64,000 bases of DNA, from positions 62,001 through 126,000 of the forward strand of contig NZ_CABPSL010000009.1 of NCBI RefSeq assembly GCF_902459665.1, read 5' to 3'. Under the pieces are notes generated by a model. It had not been told where the DNA came from and ran no database searches. It was given only the letters and a program-made list of their open reading frames with translations. Numbering within the stretch: the first letter of the stretch is position 1; every line of letters begins with the position of its first letter. This stretch comes from Pandoraea cepalis. GTDB taxonomy: Bacteria; Pseudomonadota; Gammaproteobacteria; Burkholderiales; Burkholderiaceae. Positions 18,132 to 27,250 of this stretch are shown one piece after another. Position numbers and translations under genes: made by a program.

Positions 18132-19898
18132 ATGGCCAAGATGACCGCCGTAGAGGCCGCAATTCGAGTGCTCGAGAAAGAAGGTGTCACCACCGCATTC
18201 GGTGTGCCCGGTGCTGCCATCAACCCGTTCTATTCGGCAATGCGCAAGGCCGGCAGCGTGGAGCACGTGCTCGCACGCCACGTCGAGGGCGCGTCCCACA
18301 TGGCCGAAGGTTACACCCGCGCCGAAGCCGGCAATATCGGCCTGTGCATCGGCACCTCGGGGCCTGCGGGCACCGACATGATTACCGGCCTGTACTCCGC
18401 CTGGGCCGATTCGATTCCCATCCTGTGCATCACGGGTCAGGCGCCGCGCGCCCGTCTGTACAAGGAAGATTTCCAGGCGGTCGACATCGAGACGATCGCC
18501 AAGCCGGTCACCAAGTGGGCCGTGACGGTGCGCGAGCCCGCGCTCGTGCCGCGCGTGTTCCAGCAGGCATTCCACCTGATGCGCTCGGGCCGTCCGGGTC
18601 CGGTGCTCATCGATCTGCCGTTCGACGTGCAGGTTGCCGAGATCGAATTCGATCCGGACACCTACGAACCGCTGCCGGTGTACAAGCCCGCGGCCACGCG
18701 CGCCCAGATCGAGAAGGCCATTCAGATGCTGGTCGCATCGGAGCGCCCGCTCATCGTCTCGGGCGGTGGTGTGATCAATGCCGACGCCGCCGACCTGCTC
18801 GTCGAGTTCGCCGAGACGGTGAACGTGCCGGTCGTGCCCACGCTCATGGGCTGGGGCACCATCGCCGACGACCATCCGCTCATGGCCGGCATGGTCGGAC
18901 TGCAGACCTCGCATCGCTTCGGCAATGCGACGATGCTCGCCTCGGACTTCGTGATGGGCATCGGCAACCGCTGGGCCAATCGCCACACGGGCAGCGTCGA
19001 CGTGTTCACCAAGGGCCGCAAGTTCGTGCACGTCGACATCGAGCCGACGCAAATCGGCCGGGTGTTCGGGCCGGACTACGGCATCGTCTCCGACGCCAAG
19101 GCCGCGCTCACGCTGTTCGTGGAAGTTGCGAAGGAACTGAAGGCCGCCGGCCGTCTGCCGGATCGTGCGCAATGGGTGGCCGATTGCCAGAAGCGCAAGC
19201 GCACCATGCTGCGCCGCACGGACTTCGATCAGGTGCCGATCAAGCCGCAGCGCGTGTATCAGGAGATGAACGCATTCTTCGGTCGCGATGTGCGCTATGT
19301 CTCGACCATTGGTCTGTCGCAGATCGCCGCCGCGCAGTTCCTGCACGTGAACAAGCCGCGCCACTGGATCAACTGTGGCCAGGCAGGCCCGCTGGGCTGG
19401 ACGGTGCCGGCCGCCATCGGGGCGAAGGTTGCCTCGCCGTCGTCGGACGTGGTGGCGATCTCGGGCGACTATGACTTCCAGTTCATGATCGAAGAGCTGG
19501 CCGTGGCCGCGCAGTTCAAGGTGCCGTACATCCACGTGGTCGTGAACAACTCGTACCTGGGCCTGATCCGTCAGGCGCAGCGCAACTTCGACATGGACTA
19601 CTGCGTGCAGCTCGCGTTCGAGAACGTGAACTCGCCGGAAGTCAACGGTTACGGCGTCGATCACGTGAAGGTGGCCGAAGGCCTCGGTGTGAAGGCGATC
19701 CGTGTGTTCCAGCCGAACGACATCCAGCCGGCGTTCGCCCAGGCCCGCAAGCTGATGGCCGAGTTCTCCGCGCCGGTGATCGTGGAAGTGATTCTCGAGC
19801 GTGTGACCAACATTGCGATGGGCACCGAGATCAACAACGTCAACGAGTTCGAAGACATCATCGACGTGGTGGAAGAAGACAACGCAGTGTCGGCGTAA
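18132..19898 (+). CDS. gcl: Glyoxylate carboligase (tartronate-semialdehyde synthase)
   Basis: A 588-residue TPP-dependent enzyme. Three domains are visible: N-terminal Pyr domain ([15 protein letters not shown]), a central Rossmann-like FAD-binding domain, and the PP domain with the TPP motif [18 protein letters not shown]. The Val typical of glyoxylate carboligases in place of the catalytic Glu fits FGVPGA but was not checked by alignment. It condenses two glyoxylates to tartronate semialdehyde with CO2 release. Leads the operon with hyi and glxR. Confidence 0.96.
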   Translation: MAKMTAVEAAIRVLEKEGVTTAFGVPGAAINPFYSAMRKAGSVEHVLARHVEGASHMAEGYTRAEAGNIGLCIGTSGPAGTDMITGLYSAWADSIPILCITGQAPRARLYKEDFQAVDIETIAKPVTKWAVTVREPALVPRVFQQAFHLMRSGRPGPVLIDLPFDVQVAEIEFDPDTYEPLPVYKPAATRAQIEKAIQMLVASERPLIVSGGGVINADAADLLVEFAETVNVPVVPTLMGWGTIADDHPLMAGMVGLQTSHRFGNATMLASDFVMGIGNRWANRHTGSVDVFTKGRKFVHVDIEPTQIGRVFGPDYGIVSDAKAALTLFVEVAKELKAAGRLPDRAQWVADCQKRKRTMLRRTDFDQVPIKPQRVYQEMNAFFGRDVRYVSTIGLSQIAAAQFLHVNKPRHWINCGQAGPLGWTVPAAIGAKVASPSSDVVAISGDYDFQFMIEELAVAAQFKVPYIHVVVNNSYLGLIRQAQRNFDMDYCVQLAFENVNSPEVNGYGVDHVKVAEGLGVKAIRVFQPNDIQPAFAQARKLMAEFSAPVIVEVILERVTNIAMGTEINNVNEFEDIIDVVEEDNAVSA

Positions 19899-20054
19899 GT
19901 CAACGCTGTAAAACGGTTTGCGGGGCGCGTGCGTCCCCTGCGCTCTCGGCTAGACCCCTTGAACGAAACAAGCAGGCGCCCCGCAACCTTGCAATACCCT
20001 GGCATCGAAATCGTCGAAACCACCCCCTAAAAGAGAGAAAGAGGAGTCAGCGCA

Positions 20055-20846
20055 ATGCCGAAATTTGCCGCCAATCTGACCATGCTGTTCAACGAGGTAC
20101 CGTTCCTCGACCGCTTCAAGGCGGCCGCCGCAGCGGGCTTTCGCGGCGTGGAGTTCCTGTTCCCGTACGCGTTTCATCGCGACCAGATCGCTGACAAGCT
20201 GAACCAGTACCAGCTCGATCTCGTGCTGCACAACCTGCCCGCCGGCAACTGGGATGCGGGCGAGCGCGGCATCGCGATCTTCCCCGAGCGCGTGGCCGAA
20301 TTCCGCGACGGCGTGGGCGAAGCCATTACCTACGCCAAGGCGCTGGGCGTGAAGCAACTGAACTGCCTCGTGGGCAAGCAAGGCGCGGACCTGTCGACGC
20401 AAGTCGCGCAAGACACGCTCGTGGGTAACCTGCGCTTCGCCGCCGATGCCCTCAAGGCCGAAGGCATCCGACTGCTGGTCGAGCCGATCAACACGTACGA
20501 CATTCCCGGCTTCTTCGTGAACCGCACGAAGCAGGCGTTGGATATCTTCGACGCCGTGGGGTCGGACAACCTGTTCCTGCAGTACGACATCTATCACATG
20601 CAGCGCATGGAAGGCGAACTCGCCAAGACCATCGAGACGAATCTGGCGCGCATCGCTCACGTGCAACTGGCGGACAACCCGGGCCGCAACGAGCCGGGCA
20701 CGGGCGAGATCAACTACGCCTACCTGTTCGCGTTCCTCGACCGCATTGGCTACCAAGGATGGATCGGTTGCGAGTACAAACCGGCCACCACCACGACCGA
20801 GGGCCTCGGCTGGTTCAAGGCAGCGGGCCTGCGCGAAGCGGCGTAA
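20055..20846 (+). CDS. hyi: Hydroxypyruvate isomerase
   Basis: A 263-residue TIM-barrel sugar isomerase/endonuclease-like protein, starting MPKFAANLTMLFNEVPFLDRF and containing the metal/catalytic Glu in LLVEPINTYDIPG and the late segment IGCEYKP. It interconverts hydroxypyruvate and tartronate semialdehyde. A GAGGAG precedes the ATG. Standard neighbour of gcl. Confidence 0.95.
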   Translation: MPKFAANLTMLFNEVPFLDRFKAAAAAGFRGVEFLFPYAFHRDQIADKLNQYQLDLVLHNLPAGNWDAGERGIAIFPERVAEFRDGVGEAITYAKALGVKQLNCLVGKQGADLSTQVAQDTLVGNLRFAADALKAEGIRLLVEPINTYDIPGFFVNRTKQALDIFDAVGSDNLFLQYDIYHMQRMEGELAKTIETNLARIAHVQLADNPGRNEPGTGEINYAYLFAFLDRIGYQGWIGCEYKPATTTTEGLGWFKAAGLREAA

Positions 20847-20966
20847 TTCCCACGCTCCCCCATACCCACCGCACGGCACCTCCCCCGGTGGCGTGCGGAT
20901 GAAACAAAGGCGTATCCGCCCGAGGCGGTGCGCCGGCTGACCGGGTTTCGACGAGGAAGGGCCCCG

Positions 20967-20995
20967 CCGGCCGCATGCAGGGGGCATGCGGCCGG
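20967..20995. repeat. Strong 12-bp stem-loop between hyi and glxR
   Basis: CCGGCCGCATGC, five bases, GCATGCGGCCGG: a perfect 12-bp palindromic stem. No T tract follows, so it is not a classical terminator; it may be an mRNA stability or processing element within the operon. Confidence 0.8.
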
Positions 20996-21085
20996 AGCAC
21001 GGGGGCGCCGCGATAAGGCGTCACCGCCCCGCTCGTCTGAGCGTCAGCGACACCACATCACACTTTGGCAACAAGGAGTTTCGAA

Positions 21086-21967
21086 ATGGCACAACTCGGT
21101 TTCATTGGTCTGGGCATCATGGGCGCGCCGATGGCGAAGCATCTGCAAAATGCCGGTCACAAGCTGTTCCTGTATGAGCGCCGCACGCCCCCGCAAGACC
21201 TGATCGACGGTCAGGCCACGGTTTGCACGTCGGCCAAGGAAGTCGCCAAACGCGCCGACATCGTCTTCGTGATGGTGCCGGATACCCCTGACGTGGGTGC
21301 CGTCCTGTTCGGTCAGGACGGTCTGGCCGAAGGCCTGTCGGCAGGCAAGATCGTCGTGGACATGAGCTCCATCTCGCCGATCGAAACGAAGGAATACGCC
21401 AAGAAGGTCAAGGCGCTGGGCTGCGAATACCTCGACGCCCCGGTCTCGGGCGGCGAAGTCGGCGCAAAGGGCGCCACGCTGTCGATCATGGTCGGCGGCT
21501 CGCAAGCGGCGTTCGACGATGTGAAGCCGTTCTTCGAACTGATGGGCAAGAACATCACGCTCGTGGGCGAGAGCGGTGCCGGCCAGACCTGCAAGGTCGC
21601 CAACCAGATCGTGGTCGCGCTGACGATCGAAGCCGTGGGTGAAGCCCTGCTGTTCGCGTCGAAGGCCGGAGCCGATCCTGCCAAGGTGCGTGAAGCGCTG
21701 ATGGGTGGCTTCGCATCGTCGCGCATTCTCGAAGTGCACGGCGAGCGCATGGTCAAGCGCAACTTCGAACCGGGCTTCCGCATTGCCCTGCACCAGAAGG
21801 ATCTGAATCTGGCGCTGCAGAGCGCCAAGGCCCTCGGCGTGTCGCTGCCGAACACGGCCACGTGCCAGGAGCTGTTCAACGCGTGTGCCGCAAACGGCGG
21901 CGCCGCGTGGGATCACTCGGGCATGGTGCGCGCGCTGGAAATGCTGGCCAACCATACCGTGGCGTAA
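21086..21967 (+). CDS. glxR: Tartronate semialdehyde reductase (2-hydroxy-3-oxopropionate reductase)
   Basis: A 293-residue beta-hydroxyacid dehydrogenase: N-terminal NAD(P) motif GFIGLGIMGAPMAKHL, substrate motif DAPVSGGEVGAKGA and catalytic Lys in CKVANQI near residue 171. It reduces tartronate semialdehyde to D-glycerate, completing the gcl pathway. Start at 21086 after AAGGAG rather than the in-frame 21065. Confidence 0.95.
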   Translation: MAQLGFIGLGIMGAPMAKHLQNAGHKLFLYERRTPPQDLIDGQATVCTSAKEVAKRADIVFVMVPDTPDVGAVLFGQDGLAEGLSAGKIVVDMSSISPIETKEYAKKVKALGCEYLDAPVSGGEVGAKGATLSIMVGGSQAAFDDVKPFFELMGKNITLVGESGAGQTCKVANQIVVALTIEAVGEALLFASKAGADPAKVREALMGGFASSRILEVHGERMVKRNFEPGFRIALHQKDLNLALQSAKALGVSLPNTATCQELFNACAANGGAAWDHSGMVRALEMLANHTVA

Positions 21968-22021
21968 AGCATTGACCACGTAGGGAGCGTCAGGCCATCA
22001 GGGAGATGTGGTGGATGACGA

Positions 22022-22051
22022 CGGGCGCCGGGCCGCGAGGTCCGGCGCCCG
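22022..22051 (+). terminator. Hairpin downstream of the gcl operon
   Basis: CGGGCGCCGG, ten-base loop, CCGGCGCCCG: perfect 10-bp stem without a long T run. Likely marks the end of the core operon just before the mobile-element region. Confidence 0.6.
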
Positions 22052-22117
22052 ATCAATGTCATCAGAGAGAAGCTGTTGTCTAAGCTGAGGCGTAGCGCGC
22101 CGCTCGACCCGCTAATG

Positions 22118-22156
22118 GAATGGCGCGGCAAGCCGAAGGTGATTCGTTGCGACAAC
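22118..22156 (+). pseudogene. IS3-family transposase fragment (left of IS110 element)
   Basis: Reads as EWRGKPKVIRCDN, part of an IS3-family (IS407-like) DDE integrase domain ending at the conserved DN of the DNGPE motif. It is nearly identical (two differences over about 37 bases) to the sequence at 49604-49641 at the other end of the island. Sequence upstream of about 22115 shows no further similarity, so it is a truncated relic. Confidence 0.75.
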
Positions 22157-23753
22157 GTACTAAGTGCAAGTGCTTAGCCAGCAAATAGACAACAAGCATC
22201 CTGGCGCAGTCAGAATGACAGCGCGTCCGTTGAAAAGAGCGTGCAACGCTTCCCAGCCAGTTCCGCTTTCAATGGGCGAGGCAGCTCACCATAGTAGAAA
22301 CAAGATCCTGACGATATGCGCAGGTCTTCATCGTACTTAAAACAGCTTGGAGGCCCAGCGGAAGGTCCGAGCATTATCTACGAGGTCAGTGGCATGGCCC
22401 TGCCTCTACGGCCCTACTGAGAGGGATCGATCCGCTGGGTAAGCTTTGCTCATAAAATCGTTGATATGGTTGGCCGGTTTTGACGATGCTGAACGCGACG
22501 CGGGCCATTTTCGCTGCAACGGCGGTGAGCGCTTTGCGACGTAGATCAGGGTTTCCAGGATCCGAATGGATATACCGATCGTACTTGTCCTTGAATGCAT
22601 TCTCACGCACGCGAATGGCAACTTGTCCGGCCATCCAAAATGCCAGACGCAGGCGAGCGTTGCCGCGCTTGGATAGTTGCTCTCGTCCGCGTCGGGCGCC
22701 GGATTGCAGTTTGGCCAGATCAAAGCCACAGTATTTCAAGAATTGCCGATGGTGAGCGAACCGCCTGACATCGCCGACTTCCGCCAGCACGGTCAGAGCG
22801 ATGATGGGACCAATGCCTGGCAAATTCAGCAATTGCTCGTAATCCTTATTGGAGGCCAGCACTTGCTCGGCGCGGTGCTCGAGTTCGCTGCGCAGCTCGT
22901 TCAAATGTTGGGCTTGGCGCAACGACACTCGAAATGTCTCGACTGCGAGGCAATTCGGGGCGTGCGGTAACGCTGCAGAATGCTCCGCCATTCGCCAAAT
23001 CTCGGTCAACTTCGCGGTCTTCTCAACTTTCCTGCCGACAAGGTCCCAGGCTTGGAGAATGAACGCATCCAGGCTGAGGGCCCGCACGTGAGCCGGGGTT
23101 GGGAATTCAAGCATGAAACGAAGCCACCACTCGATACGCGTCGTTTGCCAATACCGCTGCATCTCTGGGAAATATAGCGGAAGGTGGTGATTGGCAATGG
23201 AATGCAGCACTCGGGTCCGGGCTCGGGACACCTGATAGTATGTTTTTGATAGCTCCTGTAAATCATGATGCCCTTCGACCATAGGGTCGACGTATCGCAT
23301 CACCATTCCGTGCTTGAGCATGTCCAGGATTACCGAAGCATCTTTCGGGTCATTCTTGTCCCACGAATTGAATTTCGCTTCGCGATACCCTGCTTGTGCA
23401 ACAGAGGACACAATGACTACCTCGACACCAGCACCCAACAACCGGTAAGCAATGGGCCTGTGATAGTCGCCAGTCGGCTCGAGGGCAGCTCGCCATGAGC
23501 CTGGCGTTGCGCTGATGAATTTCAGCAGCCGATCAAAATCTTGCGCGCTATTCGTCATTCTGAACCGGCGCTGCTCGCCGCTCAGTAATTCAACGAAAAC
23601 GGCATTCGATCGGCGAGCCACGTCGATCGCCAGTAAATTCGCTTTGGTCGTAGTATCCATAGTGTCACCCATCTCGGCGTCCTCCTCAGGTCCTTGAGAA
23701 ACCTCAGGATGCCTCTCGCCCTGTTTGGCTGACAACCATTCTGCACTTACTAT
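22157..23753 (-). mobile_element. IS110 family (IS1111-like) insertion sequence
   Basis: About 1.6 kb inserted exactly between the DN and GPE codons of IS3 transposase sequence, which defines both boundaries. Near the ends are inverted copies of TAAGTGCA (22161-22168 and complement at 23742-23749), each four bases inside the edge, as expected for IS1111-type sub-terminal repeats. One transposase gene on the minus strand; 229 bases of non-coding DNA lie downstream of it and about 80 upstream. No flanking duplication is evident, consistent with IS110 biology. Confidence 0.8.
22386..23672 (-). CDS. IS110 family transposase (DEDD recombinase)
   Basis: A 428-residue transposase. The N-terminal RuvC-like DEDD domain shows LAIDVARR, the Glu in ALEPTGDYH and Asp pair in DKNDPKDASV. 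The C-terminal Transposase_20 domain has the HhH-like LPGIGPIIALTVLAEVGDV and the QSGARRG...KRGNARLR segment that holds the catalytic Ser. The ATG at 23672 follows a strong GAGGAGG; a frame extending to 23975 would run into unrelated IS3 DNA. It appears intact. Confidence 0.92.
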   Translation of the reverse strand: MGDTMDTTTKANLLAIDVARRSNAVFVELLSGEQRRFRMTNSAQDFDRLLKFISATPGSWRAALEPTGDYHRPIAYRLLGAGVEVVIVSSVAQAGYREAKFNSWDKNDPKDASVILDMLKHGMVMRYVDPMVEGHHDLQELSKTYYQVSRARTRVLHSIANHHLPLYFPEMQRYWQTTRIEWWLRFMLEFPTPAHVRALSLDAFILQAWDLVGRKVEKTAKLTEIWRMAEHSAALPHAPNCLAVETFRVSLRQAQHLNELRSELEHRAEQVLASNKDYEQLLNLPGIGPIIALTVLAEVGDVRRFAHHRQFLKYCGFDLAKLQSGARRGREQLSKRGNARLRLAFWMAGQVAIRVRENAFKDKYDRYIHSDPGNPDLRRKALTAVAAKMARVAFSIVKTGQPYQRFYEQSLPSGSIPLSRAVEAGPCH

Positions 23754-24056
23754 GGGCCGGAATTTGTCAGCACGGCGCTGTTGAAATGGGCGGTCCAGGA
23801 GCAGATCGAGACAGCGTTGATTGATCCGGGAAAGCCTTGGCAGAACGGCACCAACGAAAGCTTTAATGGAAAATTCCGTGACGAATGTTTGGCGATGGAG
23901 TGGTTTCGAAACCGGATCGAGGCGAAGATCGTGATCGAAGACTGGCGGACGCACTACAACGAAGTACGTCCGCATTCGAGTTTGCAGTACCTGACCCCGG
24001 CCGGATTTCGCCGGGCTAGCGAAGGTGTTACAACCACCGGGGCCATAAATCTCTAG
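23754..24056 (+). pseudogene. IS3-family transposase C-terminal fragment (right of IS110 element)
   Basis: Reads GPEFVSTALLKW then ALIDPGKPWQNGTNESFNGKF and RPHSSLQYLTPAGFR, the second half of an IS3-family OrfB including the last DDE acidic residue (NESFNGKF). It ends normally at a stop. It lacks a start and the first half. Its subgroup looks different from that of the fragment left of the IS110 element (which resembles the WRGKPKVIRCDNGPEY type). Confidence 0.85.
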
Positions 24057-24106
24057 ACCCCAGTGGTACGAGAAAAGCAGTCAGGTCAGATGAGCCTGAG
24101 CACTGC

Positions 24107-25759
24107 TCACTCAGACTGAAGATCCTTGAGTCTTTTGTAGAGGTAAGAGCGAGACATTCCGAGGGCTTCGGCAACGCGCTTTTTATTCCCGTTGTGCCTC
24201 TCAAGCGCCTCGCGGATCAGATCAAGTTCCACCTTCTCCTTGGCCAAACGGATGCCGGTCTTGCTCAACAATGCCGTCCCAGCAAAACCGGGGAAGACGG
24301 CAGACTCAGTGTCGGCATCAGCCGACGATTGCTCGAAGTTCTCCATGCCCAGGAAATCATCGTCGGAAAAAATGGCGGCTCGCTCGATGGCATGCTGTAA
24401 CTGCCGAACGTTGCCCGGCCATGAACGTTCCTGAAGATAACTAACGACTTCTGGCTTCAACGACTTCGGAGACATCCGATGGCGAGCCGCGAAATCGTTG
24501 AGAAATTTTTCGGCAAGCAGAGGGATGTCGTCGAGTCTCTCTCGCAGTGGTGGCAGACGCAGCGTCACCGCACTAATCCGATAGAAAAGATCAAGCCGAA
24601 ATCGGCTCTCTTTAATCATGGCGTCGAAATCGCGATTGCTGGCGGAAATCAACCTGAAATCCGAGTGCTTCTGGCGGTCCCCGCCAAGACGCTCGAACGT
24701 CCCGTCCTGAAGCACACGCAACAGTTTGACCTGCATCTCGAGCGGCATGTCGCCGATCTCATCGAGGAACAGGCTTCCGGTATGCGCCAGCTCGAACTTG
24801 CCCTTGCGTCCCTTCTTGTCCGCCCCGGTGAACGCGCCCCCCTCGTAACCGAAAAGTTCACTCTCGACCAGATTGCCCGGCATGGCCGCCGCATTGACGA
24901 GCACGAGTGGCTTATCATTGCGCCCACCGAGTAAATGGATGGCATGTGCAACCAACTCCTTGCCCGTGCCGCTCTCGCCGACGAGCAGCACCGGCACGTC
25001 CAGCGGCGCAACGCGCACGATATCGTCCTTCAGGCGTCGTACCGACTCGCTGTTGCCGACGATCTGCTCAAGACCATGCGAACGGTTGCGCATGCCCGAC
25101 AGCTCCCGCTTGTAGAACGCGAGCTCCTGACGCACGCGCGCCAGTTCCACGCTCAGCTTCTCGATCGCCTCCGGTCCCTTGAACATCACCTGACCGATCG
25201 CGCCGACACAGTTTCGCTTGCGATCAAAGATCGGTGTGCGAGTGACCACGCGCGTGATGCCATTCATCTCCTGCACCTGCCCTATCTCCCGCTTACCAGA
25301 CGCCGCCACCGCCGGTAGACGGGTGTTCTCAATGACCTCGGTCACTGGACGTCCCGTTCCCTCGCCGTGACGCAACCCGAAGAAGCGCTCATGAATCGGG
25401 CTGATGTAGCGCAGCATCCCTTCTTTGTCGACGACCGTGATCGCCTCATAGGGATTGGTCACGAAGTGGCGCAGGATCTCATCGGAAAAATCGACGCTGG
25501 CAATGAATTCGGAGAGCTCGTCGCCGTGTGCACCGACAAACAGGAGGAAGCATGCACCCTGCGATGTGGTGAACGTCGCCACGATGAGCGGCTGCTCGGC
25601 CTCGGCCAACGTGAACAGACGCTTGAGCGGCACGACATGCCGGCGGCGCCACACCGCCGTGATGTGGTCAATCACGGAGGTGTCGCTGCCCAAGCCCGCA
25701 GCAAAACGTACCTGTCCTGCCATGTCGAGCACTAAAACGCCGTTGGTCGGCTGGCCCAT
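24107..25759 (-). CDS. PAS-containing sigma-54-dependent transcriptional activator
   Basis: A 550-residue enhancer-binding protein. An N-terminal sensory region of about 90 residues precedes a PAS domain (about 95-215), a short coiled coil, the AAA+ domain (Walker A GESGTGKE at 261, sigma-54 contact loop GAFTGA at 308, Walker B FLDEIGDM at 331) and a Fis-type HTH ([16 protein letters not shown] at the end). The ATG at 25759 follows GGAGGAG. It is divergent from the CoA operon, whose upstream region has a sigma-54 promoter and dyads, so it is very probably the operon's activator. The ligand is unknown. Confidence 0.92.
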   Translation of the reverse strand: MGQPTNGVLVLDMAGQVRFAAGLGSDTSVIDHITAVWRRRHVVPLKRLFTLAEAEQPLIVATFTTSQGACFLLFVGAHGDELSEFIASVDFSDEILRHFVTNPYEAITVVDKEGMLRYISPIHERFFGLRHGEGTGRPVTEVIENTRLPAVAASGKREIGQVQEMNGITRVVTRTPIFDRKRNCVGAIGQVMFKGPEAIEKLSVELARVRQELAFYKRELSGMRNRSHGLEQIVGNSESVRRLKDDIVRVAPLDVPVLLVGESGTGKELVAHAIHLLGGRNDKPLVLVNAAAMPGNLVESELFGYEGGAFTGADKKGRKGKFELAHTGSLFLDEIGDMPLEMQVKLLRVLQDGTFERLGGDRQKHSDFRLISASNRDFDAMIKESRFRLDLFYRISAVTLRLPPLRERLDDIPLLAEKFLNDFAARHRMSPKSLKPEVVSYLQERSWPGNVRQLQHAIERAAIFSDDDFLGMENFEQSSADADTESAVFPGFAGTALLSKTGIRLAKEKVELDLIREALERHNGNKKRVAEALGMSRSYLYKRLKDLQSE

Positions 25760-25773
25760 ATCTCCTCCAGCGA

Positions 25774-25811
25774 GTGTATTTTTGTGTCTTCGGAGTGTAG
25801 TCGAAATACAC
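25774..25811. promoter_or_regulatory. Inverted repeat upstream of the regulator
   Basis: GTGTATTT, 22 bases, AAATACAC: perfect 8-bp arms immediately upstream of the regulator start. Candidate enhancer or autoregulatory site. Confidence 0.5.
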
Positions 25812-25824
25812 AGTGAGATGCCCA

Positions 25825-25844
25825 GTGTCCTCAGACGTGGACAC
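25825..25844. promoter_or_regulatory. Candidate upstream activating sequence
   Basis: GTGTCC, eight bases, GGACAC, a dyad of the size bound by Fis-type HTH dimers, about 110 bases upstream of the -24/-12 promoter, a usual enhancer distance. Confidence 0.6.
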
Positions 25845-25955
25845 ATTCGTTAACTCCGGGCCAACTCGCACATGCATCATTTTCGATTGAGCAGGTAACG
25901 CAACCGGTTTATTCCTCTGAACTTTGGATTGAGTGCGGCGCAACATTTTTCGTGC

Positions 25956-25970
25956 TGGCACGGTTGTCGC
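25956..25970 (+). promoter_or_regulatory. Sigma-54 (-24/-12) promoter of the CoA operon
   Basis: TGGCACGGTTGTCGC: GG and GC doublets separated by exactly ten bases, with six of six in TGGCAC and one mismatch in the -12 TTGC. Predicted start near 25982, about 20 bases before the first gene. Confidence 0.78.
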
Positions 25971-26000
25971 ATAGGGAAGGCATACGACCGAGACACTGAA

Positions 26001-27230
26001 ATGAATCCACTCGACACACTTCCACTCGCGACCACGACCAGCGGGCTCGAACTGCTCAAGGGCGTCCGGGTCCTGGATCTCACGACCTCCATCGCAGGCC
26101 CCTACGGCACACAGTTGCTCGGCGACCTCGGCGCTGAAGTAACGAAGATCGAGCGGGTCGGCACCGGTGACGACACCCGGGCGTGGGGCCCTCCTTTCCT
26201 CGATGGCGAATCGCTCTGGTACCTAAGCATCAACCGCAACAAGGAAAGCCTGACACTCGACATCAAGCAGCCCGAGGGCCGGCAAATCCTCGACAACCTG
26301 CTCGCGTCGACCGACGTGCTCGTCCTAAACACGGTTCAAAGTGTGCAGCGCCGCCTCGGGCTGGACTTCGCATCGCTGACGGCCCGGTATCCATCGTTGA
26401 TCCACGTGGCGCTCACGGGCTTCGGCTCGTATGGCCCGCGCGCCAACTTGCCATGTTATGACCTCATTGCGGAAGGCTATTCGGGCGTGATGGACCTGAC
26501 GGGCGAAATGGAATACGGGCCACAGAAAGTCGGCACGCCGGCAGCCGACCTGCTCGCTGGCCAAGACGTCGCCCTCGCCACCGTCGCCGCGCTGTATGAG
26601 AGACAGCGCACCGGGCGCGGCAAAAACATCGATGTGTCGATGGTCGCGAGCATGGTCCGCTTCATGGCGCCGCGCATCGTCCCATACCTTGGGTCGGGCG
26701 AACGCATCACTCGCTCAGGCGGACGCGATTCCGTCATTGCGATCTACCAGGTCTTCGAGACCGCCGACGAGCCGATTACGCTCGGGCTGGGCAACGACGC
26801 CATCTGGCAGCGATTCTGGGTGGCCGTCGGCCAGCCGGAATATGGCGCCACTCAAGCGCTCGCAACCAACACAAGTCGCCGGGCGCAGCGCGCCAGTATC
26901 GTCGAGGCGATTCAAGCGTTGCTGGTCACGCGCGAGCGCGAACACTGGTTGACATTGTTCAACGATCACAGAATTCCGGCGGGTCCGATCTACCGGGTCG
27001 ATCAGGTCGTGCAGGACCGGCATCTGCTCTCGGAAGGATTGTTTTATTCTGTCGAAGGAACGGCCCGCAAGGTGCCCCAGGTCGGTCTTGGCATTCGCTT
27101 CGACGGCAAGAGCGCGGTCCATCGCAGCGCGCCGCCGCGCCTGGGCGCGGACACGGAACGCGTGTTGCGCGAACGTCTTGGCCTGTCGGAAGCACGCATC
27201 GCTAGACTCAAGGAACGACAGATCATCTGA
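26001..27230 (+). CDS. CaiB/BaiF family CoA-transferase (first copy)
   Basis: A 409-residue family III CoA-transferase. N-terminal LLKGVRVLDLTTSIAGPYGTQLLGDLGAEVTKIE region; catalytic Asp in GTPAADLLAGQ near residue 186; ligand motif RGKNIDVSM. It transfers CoA between carboxylic acids and thioesters, here probably activating the pathway substrate or recycling CoA from an intermediate. First gene of the sigma-54 operon, followed after 20 bases by the BadI-like gene. I chose the ATG at 26001; an in-frame extension to 25929 would cover the promoter. Confidence 0.9.
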   Translation: MNPLDTLPLATTTSGLELLKGVRVLDLTTSIAGPYGTQLLGDLGAEVTKIERVGTGDDTRAWGPPFLDGESLWYLSINRNKESLTLDIKQPEGRQILDNLLASTDVLVLNTVQSVQRRLGLDFASLTARYPSLIHVALTGFGSYGPRANLPCYDLIAEGYSGVMDLTGEMEYGPQKVGTPAADLLAGQDVALATVAALYERQRTGRGKNIDVSMVASMVRFMAPRIVPYLGSGERITRSGGRDSVIAIYQVFETADEPITLGLGNDAIWQRFWVAVGQPEYGATQALATNTSRRAQRASIVEAIQALLVTREREHWLTLFNDHRIPAGPIYRVDQVVQDRHLLSEGLFYSVEGTARKVPQVGLGIRFDGKSAVHRSAPPRLGADTERVLRERLGLSEARIARLKERQII

Positions 27231-27250
27231 ACATCAACAAGGAGACAACG

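Noticed and set aside
22022-22051. Attachment site of the island
   Set aside because: It is a terminator-like hairpin; no copy of it was seen at the right edge.
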